This document shows, piece by piece, positions 25,244-37,410 of a DNA stretch of 64,000 nt; positions within the stretch are counted from its first letter, which is position 1; every line of letters starts with the position of its first letter. The position numbers and the translations under genes are program-made. The stretch is from Morinoia aosen (Eukaryota; Arthropoda; Malacostraca; Amphipoda; Talitridae): the NCBI GenBank assembly GCA_030386875.1, contig CM059563.1, positions 52,951,602 through 53,015,601 on the forward strand, read 5' to 3'. The notes below the pieces were generated by a model that worked only from the letters and a program-made list of their open reading frames with translations, did no database searches and was not told the origin of the DNA.

Positions 25244-25322
25244 GCATTGACGACCGCTGTGCGAGTGTCCAGTGAAAGTATTGCCTCACAGAAAAGGATT
25301 ACGCCAGCCAGACTGTGAGACA
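25244..25322. repeat. Dispersed repeat Y, copy 1
   Basis: Aligns in the same orientation with 27319-27397. Both share GCATTGA or ACATTGA, CTGTGC(G/A)AGTGT, TATTGCC(T/A)CACAGAAA and GGATTACGCCA. The identity is high enough to be real but the copies are clearly diverged. Confidence 0.7.
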
Positions 25323-25646
25323 AACTTCCCACCAAATATTTCCAAGGAATCTCGACTTCTGCTATCGCAGCTCCAAGCTCCAGCGTCTATGATTGACGAG
25401 CGACTGAAGAGGCTGGAGGTTTCTTTTTCACTTTCTTGGAGGATGAGACGCCAGGAGCGTCAAAGGAACATGAAGCTTATTACTTCATTTGGAGAAAGAT
25501 CGTTCTTATCTGCCAACACTAGCGGAGAAAAAGTCGTTTCTAGTACTTCCGCGTAGTGTTGTACACTGGTTCTTTTTTTCTGGCGGCTTTTGGCAAATTT
25601 CCGGATGAAAATTGGGAGCAATGTCGAAAGGACAAATCTTTAGCCA

Positions 25647-25699
25647 TTATAATTGACGCTACCGGAAGTGTCAACCAGAACACGTGTATCACAGCTCAC
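25647..25699 (+). repeat. Dispersed repeat X, copy 1 (inverted relative to copy 2)
   Basis: AATTGACGCTACC...AACACGTGTATCACA here is matched by the reverse complement of 27427-27474, with about 38 of 44 bases alike in the core. It lies about 325 bp downstream of repeat Y copy 1. Confidence 0.72.
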
Positions 25700-27318
25700 A
25701 AAATCATGTGTGGCGTGTAAGTGATGATGAGTTTTTCATTTGAAAGATTTGTTCTGCAATGCTAGTATTTATGTGATCTTGAAAAATCCATTCGGCTAAC
25801 GAGAAGCTAGCACCATTGAGAAATTAACAACAATTCTACTAACAGGAAATAATAAAAGATGAAATAATATATGGGATGGAGAAGATTAAAGTAACTCGGC
25901 TCTAGCAACAGAATGAGCCCAATGAAGTGGCGGATGTGGGTGAGTTTTACTAGAAATTAGTTGCGTACGACTGATGAAGATCGTAAGAGCTCCGAAAAAA
26001 ACTCGGGTAAGCCACACAGAAATTAGATCCTGCCGCTGATACAAGAGGAAACCAGGCGAATGCGGACAAATCATTCGATAACGCTGCTTTGATAAAGCGG
26101 TTTTCACAGTGTTCTAAACTGACCGTCTGATGGGAGAGGTCTCAGTCATAATACATTTGTGGCAAACCAACGAGGGCTGTCAGGTCTCGCCGCAGACGCT
26201 TACTGCATGTTCGGCCGTACCTCAAAAGAAGTCAAAGGCGTGATGGCGATAACACGTACTGCGATAAAATGGCTAAACAAGATCTGACTTGTCTACAGTG
26301 CTTCAGTGATACGATGAAGGATGGCATGCTCTTGCAAGGTTAAACTTTTCTCTGCTAGATTCTCGAATTAAATTCTTGAAAGTGATGCAACGCTAGTATG
26401 GGAGAAGTAAAAACGTCTGGATAAGTTTATTAGCATTAAGTAAAGCTGTTGACCCTTATTTAGCTCAGGTTCATTAATTAAAATTAAAGTAGCGGTAAGA
26501 GATTCTTCTTCGAAATGAAGTTGCCTAGTGCAGAAGTCGTGAAAGTTCAGAAATTTTTCACGGTGAATTGTGGTTTAACAATCTTCTCTGATTTGTGATA
26601 TTTTCAGTGCGTGAGTAAGAGGGTGCTGTTAAATTAATTCTCACTACACATGGACAGAAACAATGAGGCCGATCGAATTAGCATATATGAACTGCACGGT
26701 CAGTGCAAGGTTGAGGTGTGAATTAATTAGACTTTCTGAAATTGTGGACTTCATTTGGAAGCCAAAGGGTGAGAAAATATATCGTTACATCCACTATCAG
26801 TTGACACATTTCAAAACTATTTTTTTACTTAAATTTTATTTTTCCGATAACCTATCGGAGCTTCTTTCTTGCTAAAATATCAGGTGTCGTCAAATATCAA
26901 TAGTTGTGAGTCTGACAAGAAAGTTACTCAGGACTATCGGGCCGTAGAGGTCTGCAGATGAGAGAGATGTGGCGTTTTTAAGAGTACCAAAAACGCACAG
27001 CAAAGAATGCGAGACAATCACCGCTAACATACAAATGTAATAAAAATTTTACAAATGAAATACCCCGACCGAGGCAGCACGTCGGGGCACCATCTTTATT
27101 AAAATCGTTTTTTCAGGAGATAGTTTTTGAGATAACATATTAGAATTACTGTGTTGATAGCTATAATGACCGAAGCTTTTTTTGGGTATGCAACAATATT
27201 TCGTCAACATAGGCTGAGCATGAAGGGTATTCAAAGTTCATTGTTTTATTGAACTAACGATTGTTTTCAGCTTACAATATTTGCATCTGTGAATTCAACA
27301 ATTACATCAACCGAAAGG
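25700..27318. other. No gene supported; GC-richer patch at 26120-26345
   Basis: Two overlapping plus frames of 55-60 codons cover 26120-26345. One is Arg-rich near SRRRRLLHVRPYLKRSQRR; the other reads LAADAYCMFGRTSKEVKGV. Neither opens with a well-placed ATG. This could be an exon or mobile-element remnant; no family is recognised. Confidence 0.4.
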
Positions 27319-27397
27319 AACATTGATGATCTCTGTGCAAGTGTTCGTTGTAATTATTGCCACACAGAAAGGATTACGCCAAGCGCACTGTTAGGCA
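27319..27397. repeat. Dispersed repeat Y, copy 2
   Basis: Same orientation as 25244-25322. Here it sits only about 30 bp from repeat X copy 2, whereas copy 1 is about 325 bp from its X partner. Confidence 0.7.
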
Positions 27398-27426
27398 AGC
27401 AAAAAGACATTAAATTTGAGGAGAAT

Positions 27427-27474
27427 GGTTGTGATACACGTGTTATGGCTGGTACTTCAGGTAGCGTCAATTTT
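27427..27474 (-). repeat. Dispersed repeat X, copy 2 (inverted)
   Basis: The reverse complement reads AATTGACGCTACCTGAAGT and then AACACGTGTATCACA, matching 25651-25694. The inversion of X relative to the direct Y pair implies a rearrangement or a family with variable termini. Confidence 0.72.
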
Positions 27475-29174
27475 ACATAGGGTACAATAATCTAGGGCTT
27501 AACAACATGACAGTTAAAATTTTAAGTTATGAGGAATAATTTAACAGATAAAGGATTGCAGTTATGCATACTGTACACTTGATTCATTGGTATAAAAAGA
27601 GATAGTGGTATGCGTTCAGATATTATTTTGAGCAGACAGGAAATAATTGTTATAGTAAGGAGAAAACCCCTTGCAGTGCAGTGTAACTACGTTGCATTTA
27701 GTGATTTGGAAAACTAGGATATGTTCTGTAAGCGCGCGTGTTGTGAAATAAACACAAGAAATACACTTGTGTTGTAAATGCATCACACAAGATTGATCAT
27801 CTAAGTACTCTTCTGTAACCATGCACTGTGATCTTCTCAAAATTACCGCTTTTTAACACTACGGGAGGCTTAACGCAAGGTATTTGTTGGTGTTGGTTAA
27901 TAGACTTGATGTTCCTAATATCTGTTTACGAACATCAAAGCTCTGAAAACTGCTTCATATTTAGACTGGTCAATGAGCTTTTATAATCAACAAGTTTTGT
28001 AGCTCGAAAACACTGTTCCTGAAATTGTTTACAAGTCTTCAAAGGAGAGAGAGTTCAACCGAAACCTAACATTTCCTGACGATTTTTCTCCAACATTTTT
28101 GATCGAAGAAGAAGGTTACAATTTAGCTTCAAGTGACGTGGACCATAATTACCTCACTTCGATATGACGATCAAAAAACTTGATACGTTTTGAGCTCAAG
28201 CCAACGCCAACAAATTTTGTGATTGAAGAAACGTTTCGACATGTTTTTCAGCAATATTTTGGCTTCTGAGGAACACATGCAGCGGATAGGCTAGAAATGT
28301 TAGGGCGATACAACAGCAATGTTATTTTTTGAAGCCATCGGCCAAATTTCCCAAGAAATAGAGTTTAGCTAAGTTATTTTGAGGCTTTTTCTTTTATAAG
28401 TAATTAGATTGTATGCCCAGAATGTTGTTGTTTTTACACGTTGTCAAAAGCTCTAATTTTCATCAAAAAAAGCACATCGAAATCTTAATTTGAGAATTTT
28501 GCGATTTTCACAGCCTCTTGTTAGGACATTCAGTGTTCCAAGAGGGAAATAGTGATTAAATTCAAGAACTGAATTCAGTTTTAATTATAATTGTTTATTT
28601 AAAATGAAACACTACAATTTTGCTTCGAAATTGTTCAAACCCTTGAGTTAATGAAATGCAAAATAGAATTGATAAGGTTTTGAAATTTTCCTTCTGACCC
28701 ATAGCTTTTTAAAAAATGAATCAAGTTGGTTTTGGTTCCCTTTTTACATCACTTGCAGAGCTAGTATTTGATCACAGTTGCTTAAACCCTTTGCATTAAT
28801 CCCTCTTCAATTCTCCTTGCCTAACTTACACCCTCTACTACCAAATTTTAGCCGTTCCTATTTTTCTTTTAATCTGAAATGCCCATATTGAGATGACATT
28901 TTTAATGAATTCCCGCTAGTAAGACAAGCTAGTAATAAATTGTTTACTTATTAACATATGAAATTTGTTCAATTTTTATTCTTATTTTTAAATTTTTAAA
29001 TTAAAATGTGCTGGAGTGAAACAAAATGTTTGATCAGAACACATTAGAAACGCATGCACTGGTGAAAAGAAATCGTTAATATTTGCGTCTTAAATTAAAT
29101 TTTCAGATCCACATTGATAAATGACGTTGAAAGGAGCGGTTTCGGAGCTTAAAAATAGTCATACAGAAAACCAG
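27475..29174. other. No gene seen
   Basis: AT-rich DNA with no supported frame longer than about 75 codons. Confidence 0.6.
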
Positions 29175-29880
29175 AAAACCGTCTGCATTGTCAGAGAATC
29201 GTATGCCTTGTCGGAAAATTGCATGCCTTGTCACAGAATTGTGTGCTTGGAGAATTGCATGCTTTTGGCGGAGCATTGTGTGCTTGGAGAATTGAGTGCC
29301 TTGCTGGAAAATTGAGTGCCTTTCTGGAGAATTGAGTGCCTTGCTGGAAAGTTGAGTGCCTTTCTGGAGAATTGAGTGCCTTGCTGGAAAGTTGAGTGCC
29401 TTTCTGGAGAATTGAGTGCCTTGCTGGAAAGTTGAGTGCCTTGCTTGAAAATTGAGTGCCTTGCTGGAAAATTGAGTGCCTTGCTGGAGAATTGAGTGCC
29501 TTGCTGGAGAATTGAGTGCCTTGCTGGAAAATTGAGTGCCTTGCTGGAGAATTGAGTGCCTTGCTGGAGAATTGAGTGCCTTGCTGGAGAATTGAGTGCC
29601 TTGCTGGAGAATTGAGTGCCTTGCTGGAGAATTGAGTGCCTTGCTGGAGAATTGAGTGCCTTGCTGGAGAATTGAGTGCCTTGCTGGAGAATTGAGTGCC
29701 TTGCTGGAGAATTGAGTGCCTTGCTGGAGAATTGAGTGCCTTGCTGGAGAATTGAGTGCCTTGCTGGAGAATTGAGTGCTTTGCTGGAGAATTGTGTGCG
29801 TTGTTGGAAAATTGTGAGCCGTGTCGGAGAATTGTTTGCCTTGTCGGAGAATTGTGTGACTTGTCGGTAAACTGTCTGTC
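29175..29880. repeat. 20-bp tandem array, about 35 copies
   Basis: The unit is GAATTGAGTGCCTTGCTGGA. The core (about 29450-29790) is nearly uniform. Between 29300 and 29430 a 40-bp dimer (CTTGCTGGAAA/CTTTCTGGAGA) alternates. Copies at both ends carry an older CCTTGTCGG form. Three units make 60 bp, so a 295-codon minus frame with a 20-residue period (ARHSILQQGTQFSSKALNSP) stays open; it starts at GTG and is treated as an artefact. Confidence 0.96.
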
Positions 29881-32578
29881 ATTCGAAGTCCCTTGCTACG
29901 AGTACATAAGAAAATACTACTCTCGGTATGCAATAGCTGAAATCTAGCCCGTGTTTGATTGAGTGCAAAAATATTGAAGATCAGTTTCACGATGACCCGA
30001 ATAATACGTTTTAAGTTGCACTCAAACCTAAAATGTGATCAATATCTTTTCAGTTTGAGACACGAATTGAGTAAAGAATTGAACAGTTATTTTGACGTGA
30101 TGAAGTTTAGTGCGTAAATCATACTGGGTACGCACTATGAACACAAGTCATAAATCAAACAAAAACAATGGCTTCTATTAACGTTTAACCTTCATACGAA
30201 TAACCATTCCGTAAATCTTTAAATATTACCTAAACAGGCATTTCTGGACCTAGGAATGAATTGTACTGATACATCAAACCAAGTTTTGAAACCATTAGGC
30301 TGAAGTAATGGCGATTTCTTTTGGTCGACATTCGTTGATTTATTTACACTCATTTTTAAACGCGCACTCAAACGAAAAAGATTCGGGTGGTTTATTCATC
30401 TCGAGCATTTATGAGATAAAAATGCTGGTGTTCCCGCTCCATGTAATGGTGACTTGGGATACTAGTTCTGAAAATATGTTACTTTTCGATTGCAGTGGAT
30501 GAATAGCTTGAGTAAACCAAATGAAAGCAGCGTTCGTCTTTGATATCATACTGTTCGTGTTTTTAAACGCGCCCTAATTTACGACAGTGCTTTTGTACCT
30601 ACAGGTTGGTAACAGAAAGACCAATTATACTGACTTTGAGAGGAAAACAAGCTCTGAACCTCTTTGAAATATACGCAATGTAAACTATCCTTTTGTTTTC
30701 AGTGCAAAGAAACACAGCAATATATATTTTTGGTAGTGGGGAAAGAGTATGTTTTCTCTTTCTGTCATGTTTTCATTGTATTTGCTTTTATTGATGAAAG
30801 ACCTCTCTTTGCCAAGCAATTTCATCAAAAGCATGTCCAATGTCGTGAGTATCGATTACAATTCTTTGTAACATTGATACGCTCTGCTATTCGATGCACG
30901 TTTGCTGTTGTTTTAAATTCTCAGAAAATACGATTTGAAATCATTGTAAATTATTTAAGTTGTGTAGCGGTTGTAGGAGGCGTTGCGAAGTTAGGGTTGG
31001 TTGTGGTTGTTTTTTCGAGCAATAGCACACAATAGTGGTTGTAATTCGATTCAGAAGTTATTTATTATACAGGTGCATATAGAGAACTTACTTTACTTTA
31101 ATATGGTAAAAGATATGGTCTCCAGGTTTCTGAGGTCGATACAATTTGTTCATATTTTAAGAAACCCCAGTTGAACTTTCAGTAACAAACATAAAAACAG
31201 ATAGACCAGACCAGTTAAATCTGTAAGGAGAAATTGGCTCGGAGAAATTCCGAGCGATAAGTCGCCAGTTCGCCAGCAAACAAGCTGTTAGGTCTCGTGT
31301 TTCCAATAGTCGAGAACCCGCAGACGGGACCGCAGAATTTATCTTACAAGCGGTTTTTGCCTCGGGAGGTAATGACTGCCTCGACTCCACACTTGCTGCA
31401 GCTCCCGATATTTTGCAATAGCAGAAACCATTGCTGTCGAGTCCGAAGGAAGTGGTGCAGTTTAAGCAATTGAAGGCCTACAGCTTTCTAGAGTGCGGAG
31501 TGGCGAGTCTTCTGTGGCAGTTTACTAGTGGAAGAAAGGTCGAAAAAGTGTACACTCATATTGTAGAAAATTTAGGTCTTAATCCCACAGATAGAACATT
31601 CATTTTAAGCAGAATATATTCACCTATGAATATATTGGTTAGACAACTATAATGCTGCTATAGAGTATAAAATAATTTTTACCAAATTAATGTTTAAAAT
31701 AGTATCAGCATTCACTATTTTTCACATTTTGTATTTTTTTATGATCGCAAAAACAAATTTGATAGCATAACTGTTGTGAATACCATGGAAAAATTAATTT
31801 TAATTTCAATCTGATTGGAGAACAGAGTTTGCTTTGTTAGATCTGTACCTGTTGTGTTTGGAGTAATGAAAACATTCATTGTATTAGAAAATGAATAATT
31901 CATTTTGGCTCGCCAATGGAGTCATATCAGTCGTTCCTTGCGGCAGCAGCAAGATTTATAAGCAACAGTTTATGTTATACACAAAAGTACTTCCTCATGT
32001 TTTCATACCGTCTCGAGGAATCAAACGTACAAACAATACAAATATTATGGGTTTTCAACCGATGAGTGAACCAGAACTATCAAATTGAAAATAATATTTG
32101 CGTACATGTGATCCAAAAAACTTTGCTCGGCACTCATAAGTTCTCCATTGCGACGGCGATGGGTATTTATTTCGCTGTTTCGCTGCCAACATTTTAAAAA
32201 ATATTCACAAAAAGTTGATAAATCGCCTGTAAAACAATATTGAAACTTTTATTTTAAATTTTTTTCTTAAATTGGTTTTTTATCAAATTATTTTTCAGCA
32301 ACGTTATTGTGACAAAACCACACGTTTTTTGTTTTTATTTATTGAAATTATTTATTGCATTCATTCAGATATGTAAAGTCCGTCAAATGTTGTAATTTAG
32401 TTATAAAATAATCAGTTTTCAATTGTATAATTAATACGGAACTTTCAAAAAAGCTTACGATGTTGTACATTTATTAAAGAGACAAATAAAATTCGCAGCG
32501 ACTTTCTCCCTAAAATTTTTTAACAAACGGTTAAAACGTCTACGCAATTTAAAACGAACATTCAATCAACTTTTTAAA
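29881..32578. other. No gene seen
   Basis: A 64-codon ATG frame (30308-30502) and a 123-codon frame (30664-31035) that begins with TTG show no domain. A 77-codon minus frame at 31157-31390 lies in a slightly GC-richer patch. None is supported. Confidence 0.5.
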
Positions 32579-32806
32579 TTAACACATTGACTCTGATGGG
32601 TTAAACTGAAGTTCTATCTCCAACTCAAAATTAAAGTCAAAAGTAGTTAAAATTTGTATAAAAAGCAAAAATAAATTGGGTAAAATAAATACCATTAATT
32701 TAAAAAGACTTAACATTTTTTCAAACGACCCATCGATGGGTCGTTTTGCAGGTGGAAAAACTCAAGCCCGACTCACCGGTGGGTCATACCGCAATGAATG
32801 TGTTAA
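32579..32806. mobile_element. piggyBac-type miniature element (TTAA-flanked MITE)
   Basis: TTAA at 32579-32582 is followed by CACATTGACTC. The reverse complement of the other end reads TTAA then CACATTCATTGCGG, with its TTAA at 32803-32806. TTAA duplication plus short CACATT termini is the hallmark of piggyBac-superfamily elements. Inside are two subterminal palindromic motifs, one perfect (32723-32746) and one near-perfect (GACTCACCGGTGGGTC, about 32770-32785). At 228 bp with no coding frame it is non-autonomous. Confidence 0.78.
32723..32746. repeat. Perfect 24-bp palindrome inside the TTAA element
   Basis: The sequence from AAACGACCCATC to GATGGGTCGTTT is its own reverse complement over 24 bases, centred on ATCGAT. 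Subterminal palindromes of this kind occur in piggyBac-like elements and may bind transposase; that role is inferred. Confidence 0.95.
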
Positions 32807-32939
32807 ACTGCAAGCAAACCAATTTGCCTTATTTGTAAGATAACACTCCGCATTTTTGTAAAACTTTCGTGCAAGAGCCGGTCTATTTTTGAAAATTCTT
32901 TTGCTTTACGCTGCTTCAAGTATAAGTAGAAAGGACTAA

Positions 32940-33160
32940 ACAAGAGGAAAATGTAGGTACAATTTAAAACCTGCTGTCAAACAAAAAAATGAAAACTATA
33001 TGACCAGAGCTTATCCGCAGCTTAATCAGACTTTGCATTGCAATATAGAAATGACCAAGCCTGAGGAACATTTTAAGTAGAATTTGAAACCTGCTGTCAA
33101 ATATGAAATTGAAATATGTAAGATTATTGCAATCCGCAGTTAGATTAGACTCAATACGGT
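32940..33160. repeat. Diverged two-copy tandem duplication, offset about 121 bp
   Basis: The two halves share AGAGGAAAAT/GAGGAACATT, AACCTGCTGTCAAA, ATCCGCAG and a following TTA(A/G)ATTAGACT-like word. Diverged but collinear. Confidence 0.75.
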
Positions 33161-34844
33161 ATTAAATACGTACCTCTCTCGTGTAAAATTGCAGTTCTTC
33201 TACATGCTGGAGCGCGCATGAGATCCCAGATAGTAAAATAGAAATCATTTCCATGAGCGACGCTCCATCTAATGAAAATTTGGTTATCTATTACACATAC
33301 TTTGAATTTGAGCATTCCATCTAAATTAGCCTCGTTTCTCCGTTTGTTGTTAGATAAAAGATAGAGAAATTCGTATTTATTTTGCATATTTTGCGTATTT
33401 TGTACTCAGATAGAGGGAATATGTACGCGAATCGAATCTTGGTAATGAAATTCACGGGCAGTTTTTCAAAATTTATTTTCCCATTTGGACACCGAGGAAG
33501 AACGAACTTGTGCTCGAATCCAAGCTTCCTAAAGAAATTAATGTTTAATTTCGCCAAGAACATTTGGATATTTGTTTGCCGAAAATACGCAAGTATTTAC
33601 AAAAGTTGCTATTGAAATGATAAGACCTAATTTGATCCTGATGAAGTTAATTCGAAGTTGAGTGAAGAGTACTTCTTCCGGGAAATATTCTGCCAGAAAT
33701 CTAGCAGCAATCGTAAATAATACTACACCTTTGCACAAACATTGCGTCTTAATGACATATTCTACCTAACTTGCGCGCGACTGATTTTAGCCAAAAAAAC
33801 GTGAGCTTATATTCAATTGCAGGACGCACTGCACTAACACGAGTGCGCACGAACCTGCTATCAGTCAACCAGCGAAGCACTCGAAGACTTTTTCTTTAGC
33901 GAAAATAAAACGTTCCTCGCGCGTTTGTAAAAGAGGGATACAAAGCCGGAACTCCGAGTCGGTGGAAAAGAGACGCATGCTCACTTTGTTTCAGCACTGC
34001 AACCCCCACGAGATCGAGAATCTTTAACATTCTTGATTTCAGTGCGGTTTGGTGGCGCTAAAAACCCTAATTGCTCAATTGCCGTCCAATGAAGTTGGGC
34101 TGGGGATGAGCTTCAAGTAAAATTTACCTCACTCTATGCTTTGAGTCTTTGATGATTGCTTCGATTCTAACTTGTGATCACTCAGCAGTGACTGAAACAC
34201 GGTCGAATTTAGGATTGCGATGGTTGTGCATGAATGCAGGAAGATATATTTTGTCAATTTCCTGCAATGTAATTTCTCACGTTTTGATCTAACGACGAAA
34301 ATCTGCCTTCTTTCTTCCCTTCGTAGGGAAAGCTAGTATTTCTGTAATTTTCTGGAATTAAAAAACTTCTGATGTCGAAAATGATCACTTCAAATTGAAA
34401 AAAAATAATATTTAGATGAATTTTCTTACTTCTCTGTCTGAGTTCACAACTGCATTCTTTCAAACACTAAATAACCCTCATACAATTGGCATATCATTTT
34501 TCGGTAGTTACCAAAAAATACCAAAAATAAAACTAAACGTGCCTGTTATCTTTTTATTGATTCTGCGTGTAGAATTTCCTCTACAAATATTTGTTATTTT
34601 CCATTCTCTGGTCAAATATTGCCAAATAATATGAATGGTAATTTTCGTGGGATAGAATTTTACTTTTTTGCCGTTCACCAAAACACTGAAAAACACCTTC
34701 AGTAGATCCCAGAATGAATGACTGCGTTTAATTTAAACAAAATCTTTCTGACTCTCAGTACAGTATCAAAGTTCTTCATATCTCAATGGAGAAGTAGTTG
34801 ATCGTTAGAAACCCGACATTGTTGTCACTAATCACCAGTTGGTG
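33161..34844. other. No gene seen
   Basis: Several overlapping 65-80 codon frames on both strands between 33151 and 33740 and at 34254-34696; none has a motif. Confidence 0.55.
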
Positions 34845-35100
34845 AGAAAAAAAGATGTTTTATTCCAATCAAGCCTGGTACATATCATCCTGTACATTTG
34901 TTTTTCAAATGCCTCACAACTAACACCAGGACGGTTTCCTCTGGTCAAGCCGGTGCCCGTTTCCGGTGTTAGGGTGAGGAATTATGGCTGAGTTTTCACT
35001 TTTCTCTACGGGGAGAATCACCGGGCGGCACTGCCGGGATTCGAACTGCTGACTCTTCCCGTGAAGGGAGCGCGCTCTTAACTACTAGACCACGGTGACC
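34845..35100 (-). mobile_element. tRNA-derived SINE, copy 1
   Basis: Read on minus, it begins GGTCACCGTGGTCTAGTAGT. An A-box-like segment (TGGTCTAGTAGTTAAGA, 35076-35092) and a B box (AGTTCGAATCCCGG, 35034-35047) lie about 30 bp apart, as in a tRNA-type internal promoter. The tRNA-unrelated body contains GGCACCGGCTTGACCAGAGG and ends ...AGGCTTGATTGGAATAAAACATC, followed by a T-rich tail. The same body and tail occur at 47273-47585, so this is a family and not a single tRNA pseudogene. It would be transcribed by RNA polymerase III and mobilised by a LINE. Confidence 0.85.
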
Positions 35101-36946
35101 GATCGATGTACGCTGGTCACTTTGCAAGTGCTGCATTTGTTCTACTAGAATTTTTCTTAGATTACAACATTTTTACGTATCTCATCATTTTTTATGGCAT
35201 TTCACTAATAAATATATTTTTCAAGTCTGGCAAAAATAAGTTTTTAGAAGATGAGAGGGACAACATTTTTTATGCGGTAACCGGATATCAAGTTTCCATG
35301 TCAAAAGTCATTTTCAAGTTTAGTTTTAAATCGCCATGAACTGCCTTGAATCACTGGGAAATTCAACTGAGTCCTTGCTAATTTTAGCAGAAACTAATGG
35401 TAAATTTTAATCATGGCTTACCATCGAAAGTCTTAGCTTTGTATCATTCTAAGTCTTAACATTGTAAGGTTGAACCGTTGGGTCATCGTTGAGTTCATCG
35501 TCTCACAGTCAATCCCGCATTTTCGAAACGGCTTTGGAAATCTACAGTGCAGGGTTGACTGTCGTGCCCTGTAGTTATCAGTGTACATATGTCTGGTCTT
35601 TACTTAGTTCTAGAAGCAACGTTTTAAAAAATGTTTGAACATGTATAAATATTTATCTAATTATTTTGTAGAGATTTTTCAAAAATTTATTGATTAGTAA
35701 ATCAAAATCATTCGCCTTGTTCGCTTTAAAAAATGTGTTAAATTTGCACTTTTTTGCAGCTTGAGCGGTTCAATACGTGCCGACATTATTTTTTATTATT
35801 TTCGTTTCGGATCTCCACTTACAGAACAAGGTCAAAATAACTTCTGAGAAATATATTTAAGCGCACCAGCATGAAAATATAGATATCTTCATATTACTTT
35901 CCGTTTCGTCGCTGTCATTCTAAAATAAAAACTGAATATCACGCGATCCAATAAGTGGTGTACGAATCCCATTTTCCTCCAACAACATCAACCCCGATAA
36001 CTCAATTTTCAATGGAATCGTACTCTATATTAAAGAGCGTGGGCGTTATTGCATCAGGGTGTGCGCTGGCGCGATCCATCACGACCGCGCTGGAGGCATG
36101 GCTCAGGGGAGGCTGTTGTAGGAGGGGACAAGTGTTTTCTGACCTTAGATTGACAAAAGGGTTCCATGTCACGATGGTATTTTGTAGTTTGAGGCAGGTT
36201 TTTCTTGCAATTTTTAGTTATTAGTCTAGAAAAACATTGCACGAAAAAAGCTAATGCACGGGTCAACAGCATCACGAAAATAAATAGATTCGTGAATGTA
36301 ATAGATTCACTGAAATAGATAGATTCAGGAAACTAACAGACACAAAAATGATGAACATTTATCGTTTAATTGCATTCACGGATTTTCTAAGCACTAAAAA
36401 GATCCACAAAGATAACTGGGGCCTCACGCTTGTCTGCTTCTTTGATTGGAAATAAAATGAAAGTCATGATAACAAACTAAGGTTCCTAAAAGATACAGTA
36501 TGAAACTACGCTCTGCAGGGGATTCCTCTGAGGGTGAGTTTTCACAGACCTAGTGTAATTAATTCGTCATCCTTACTGAAGAGCGCAAATTGGCTGGGGA
36601 TTGTGAAAAATGCCTGCTCAATACAGGAACGCTTTTCAGTTCAGCACAGTTGCATCAAACTCGTATCATTGTTATACAATTTGCCAGAAAGCTGTATCGC
36701 ATAGGTTAAATGTTCATGCTACAGTGAACACTATAACATCTATCTAGTATTATTGTTCTGACAAATCACGACCAGTCTTAATTTGTTGTAGCTCAGTTAC
36801 AAATAATACCAAACACATTTAATACATCATTTAAAAACCACTGATAAAAGGAATTAAAAGGTATAATTCGTAAATAAATAGTCTTTATTGAATTGTTCAA
36901 AACATTTCTCATCATGAGCGAAGAAAAGCAAAAACAACAGTAATCT
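35101..36946. other. No gene supported; GC-richer patch at about 36055-36130
   Basis: An 89-codon plus frame (35955-36224) and an opposing minus frame share a small GC-rich patch (GCGCTGGCGCGATCC). Neither is recognised. The rest is AT-rich. Confidence 0.5.
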
Positions 36947-37410
36947 ATGAGTCATTTCGATGCTTTGGACTTATTTCTGACAAACGTCAATAGAGTTTAT
37001 AAAACTTCTCCCCGGATGCTTTCTAGCTACAAGTTCTATCTCAAAAGAGTGAATGGATTCACAATCGACCTTTTCTTTAACCATACAGACAAGCTTCCTT
37101 CTCTAGACTGTAAACCTAGTTGTGCAAAATGTGCATGCAGTTACGTCGGTAGGATGACAAGTACTCTTAGAAATAAAGTTAATGAGCAAAAAGGCATTAG
37201 TATCCGAACAGAGCTCAGTCAACCCACCTCCACACTAGGCTGTTTAGGCATAGGCTTTGTCTTGTGACTTTTTATCTGATGCTGGTCAATTTGAAGTAAT
37301 TCAATGTTCAACAAACGAATTTTGGGTTCACCATTCACTCCTAAGCCCAAGATTTGGCTCAACTCCGATAAGAATCTACATTTTCAATACAGTGTTGCTC
37401 TTTTTAAAGT
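36947..37410 (+). pseudogene. Decayed Penelope-like retroelement, GIY-YIG endonuclease region
   Basis: Frame 1 (ATG 36947 to stop 37267) has a cysteine cluster at residues 55, 59, 62 and 64, then SYVG at 65-68, then T-x-x-x-L-x-x-x-V-x-E and GISIRT. This order matches the C-terminal part of Penelope-like element proteins, where a cysteine-rich stretch leads into the Y(I/V)G...L...R/V..EH core and a G-x-S-x-R-T segment. A frameshift near 37255 moves the match to a second frame (FEVIQCSTNEFW, about 37290-37325). A third frame near 37340-37375 reads PKPKIWLNSDKN, like the usual KPxLN segment. No reverse transcriptase remains upstream. It is dead: two frameshifts, an internal stop, and Glu-Gln where Glu-His is usual. 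Confidence 0.68.

Noticed and set aside
29103-29990. Minus-strand 295-codon frame with a 20-residue period
   Set aside because: Starts at GTG and exists because three 20-bp units make 60 bp; no independent support.
35034-35100. A tRNA gene on minus
   Set aside because: A and B boxes are present, but they continue into a body and tail shared with a second locus, so it is a SINE.
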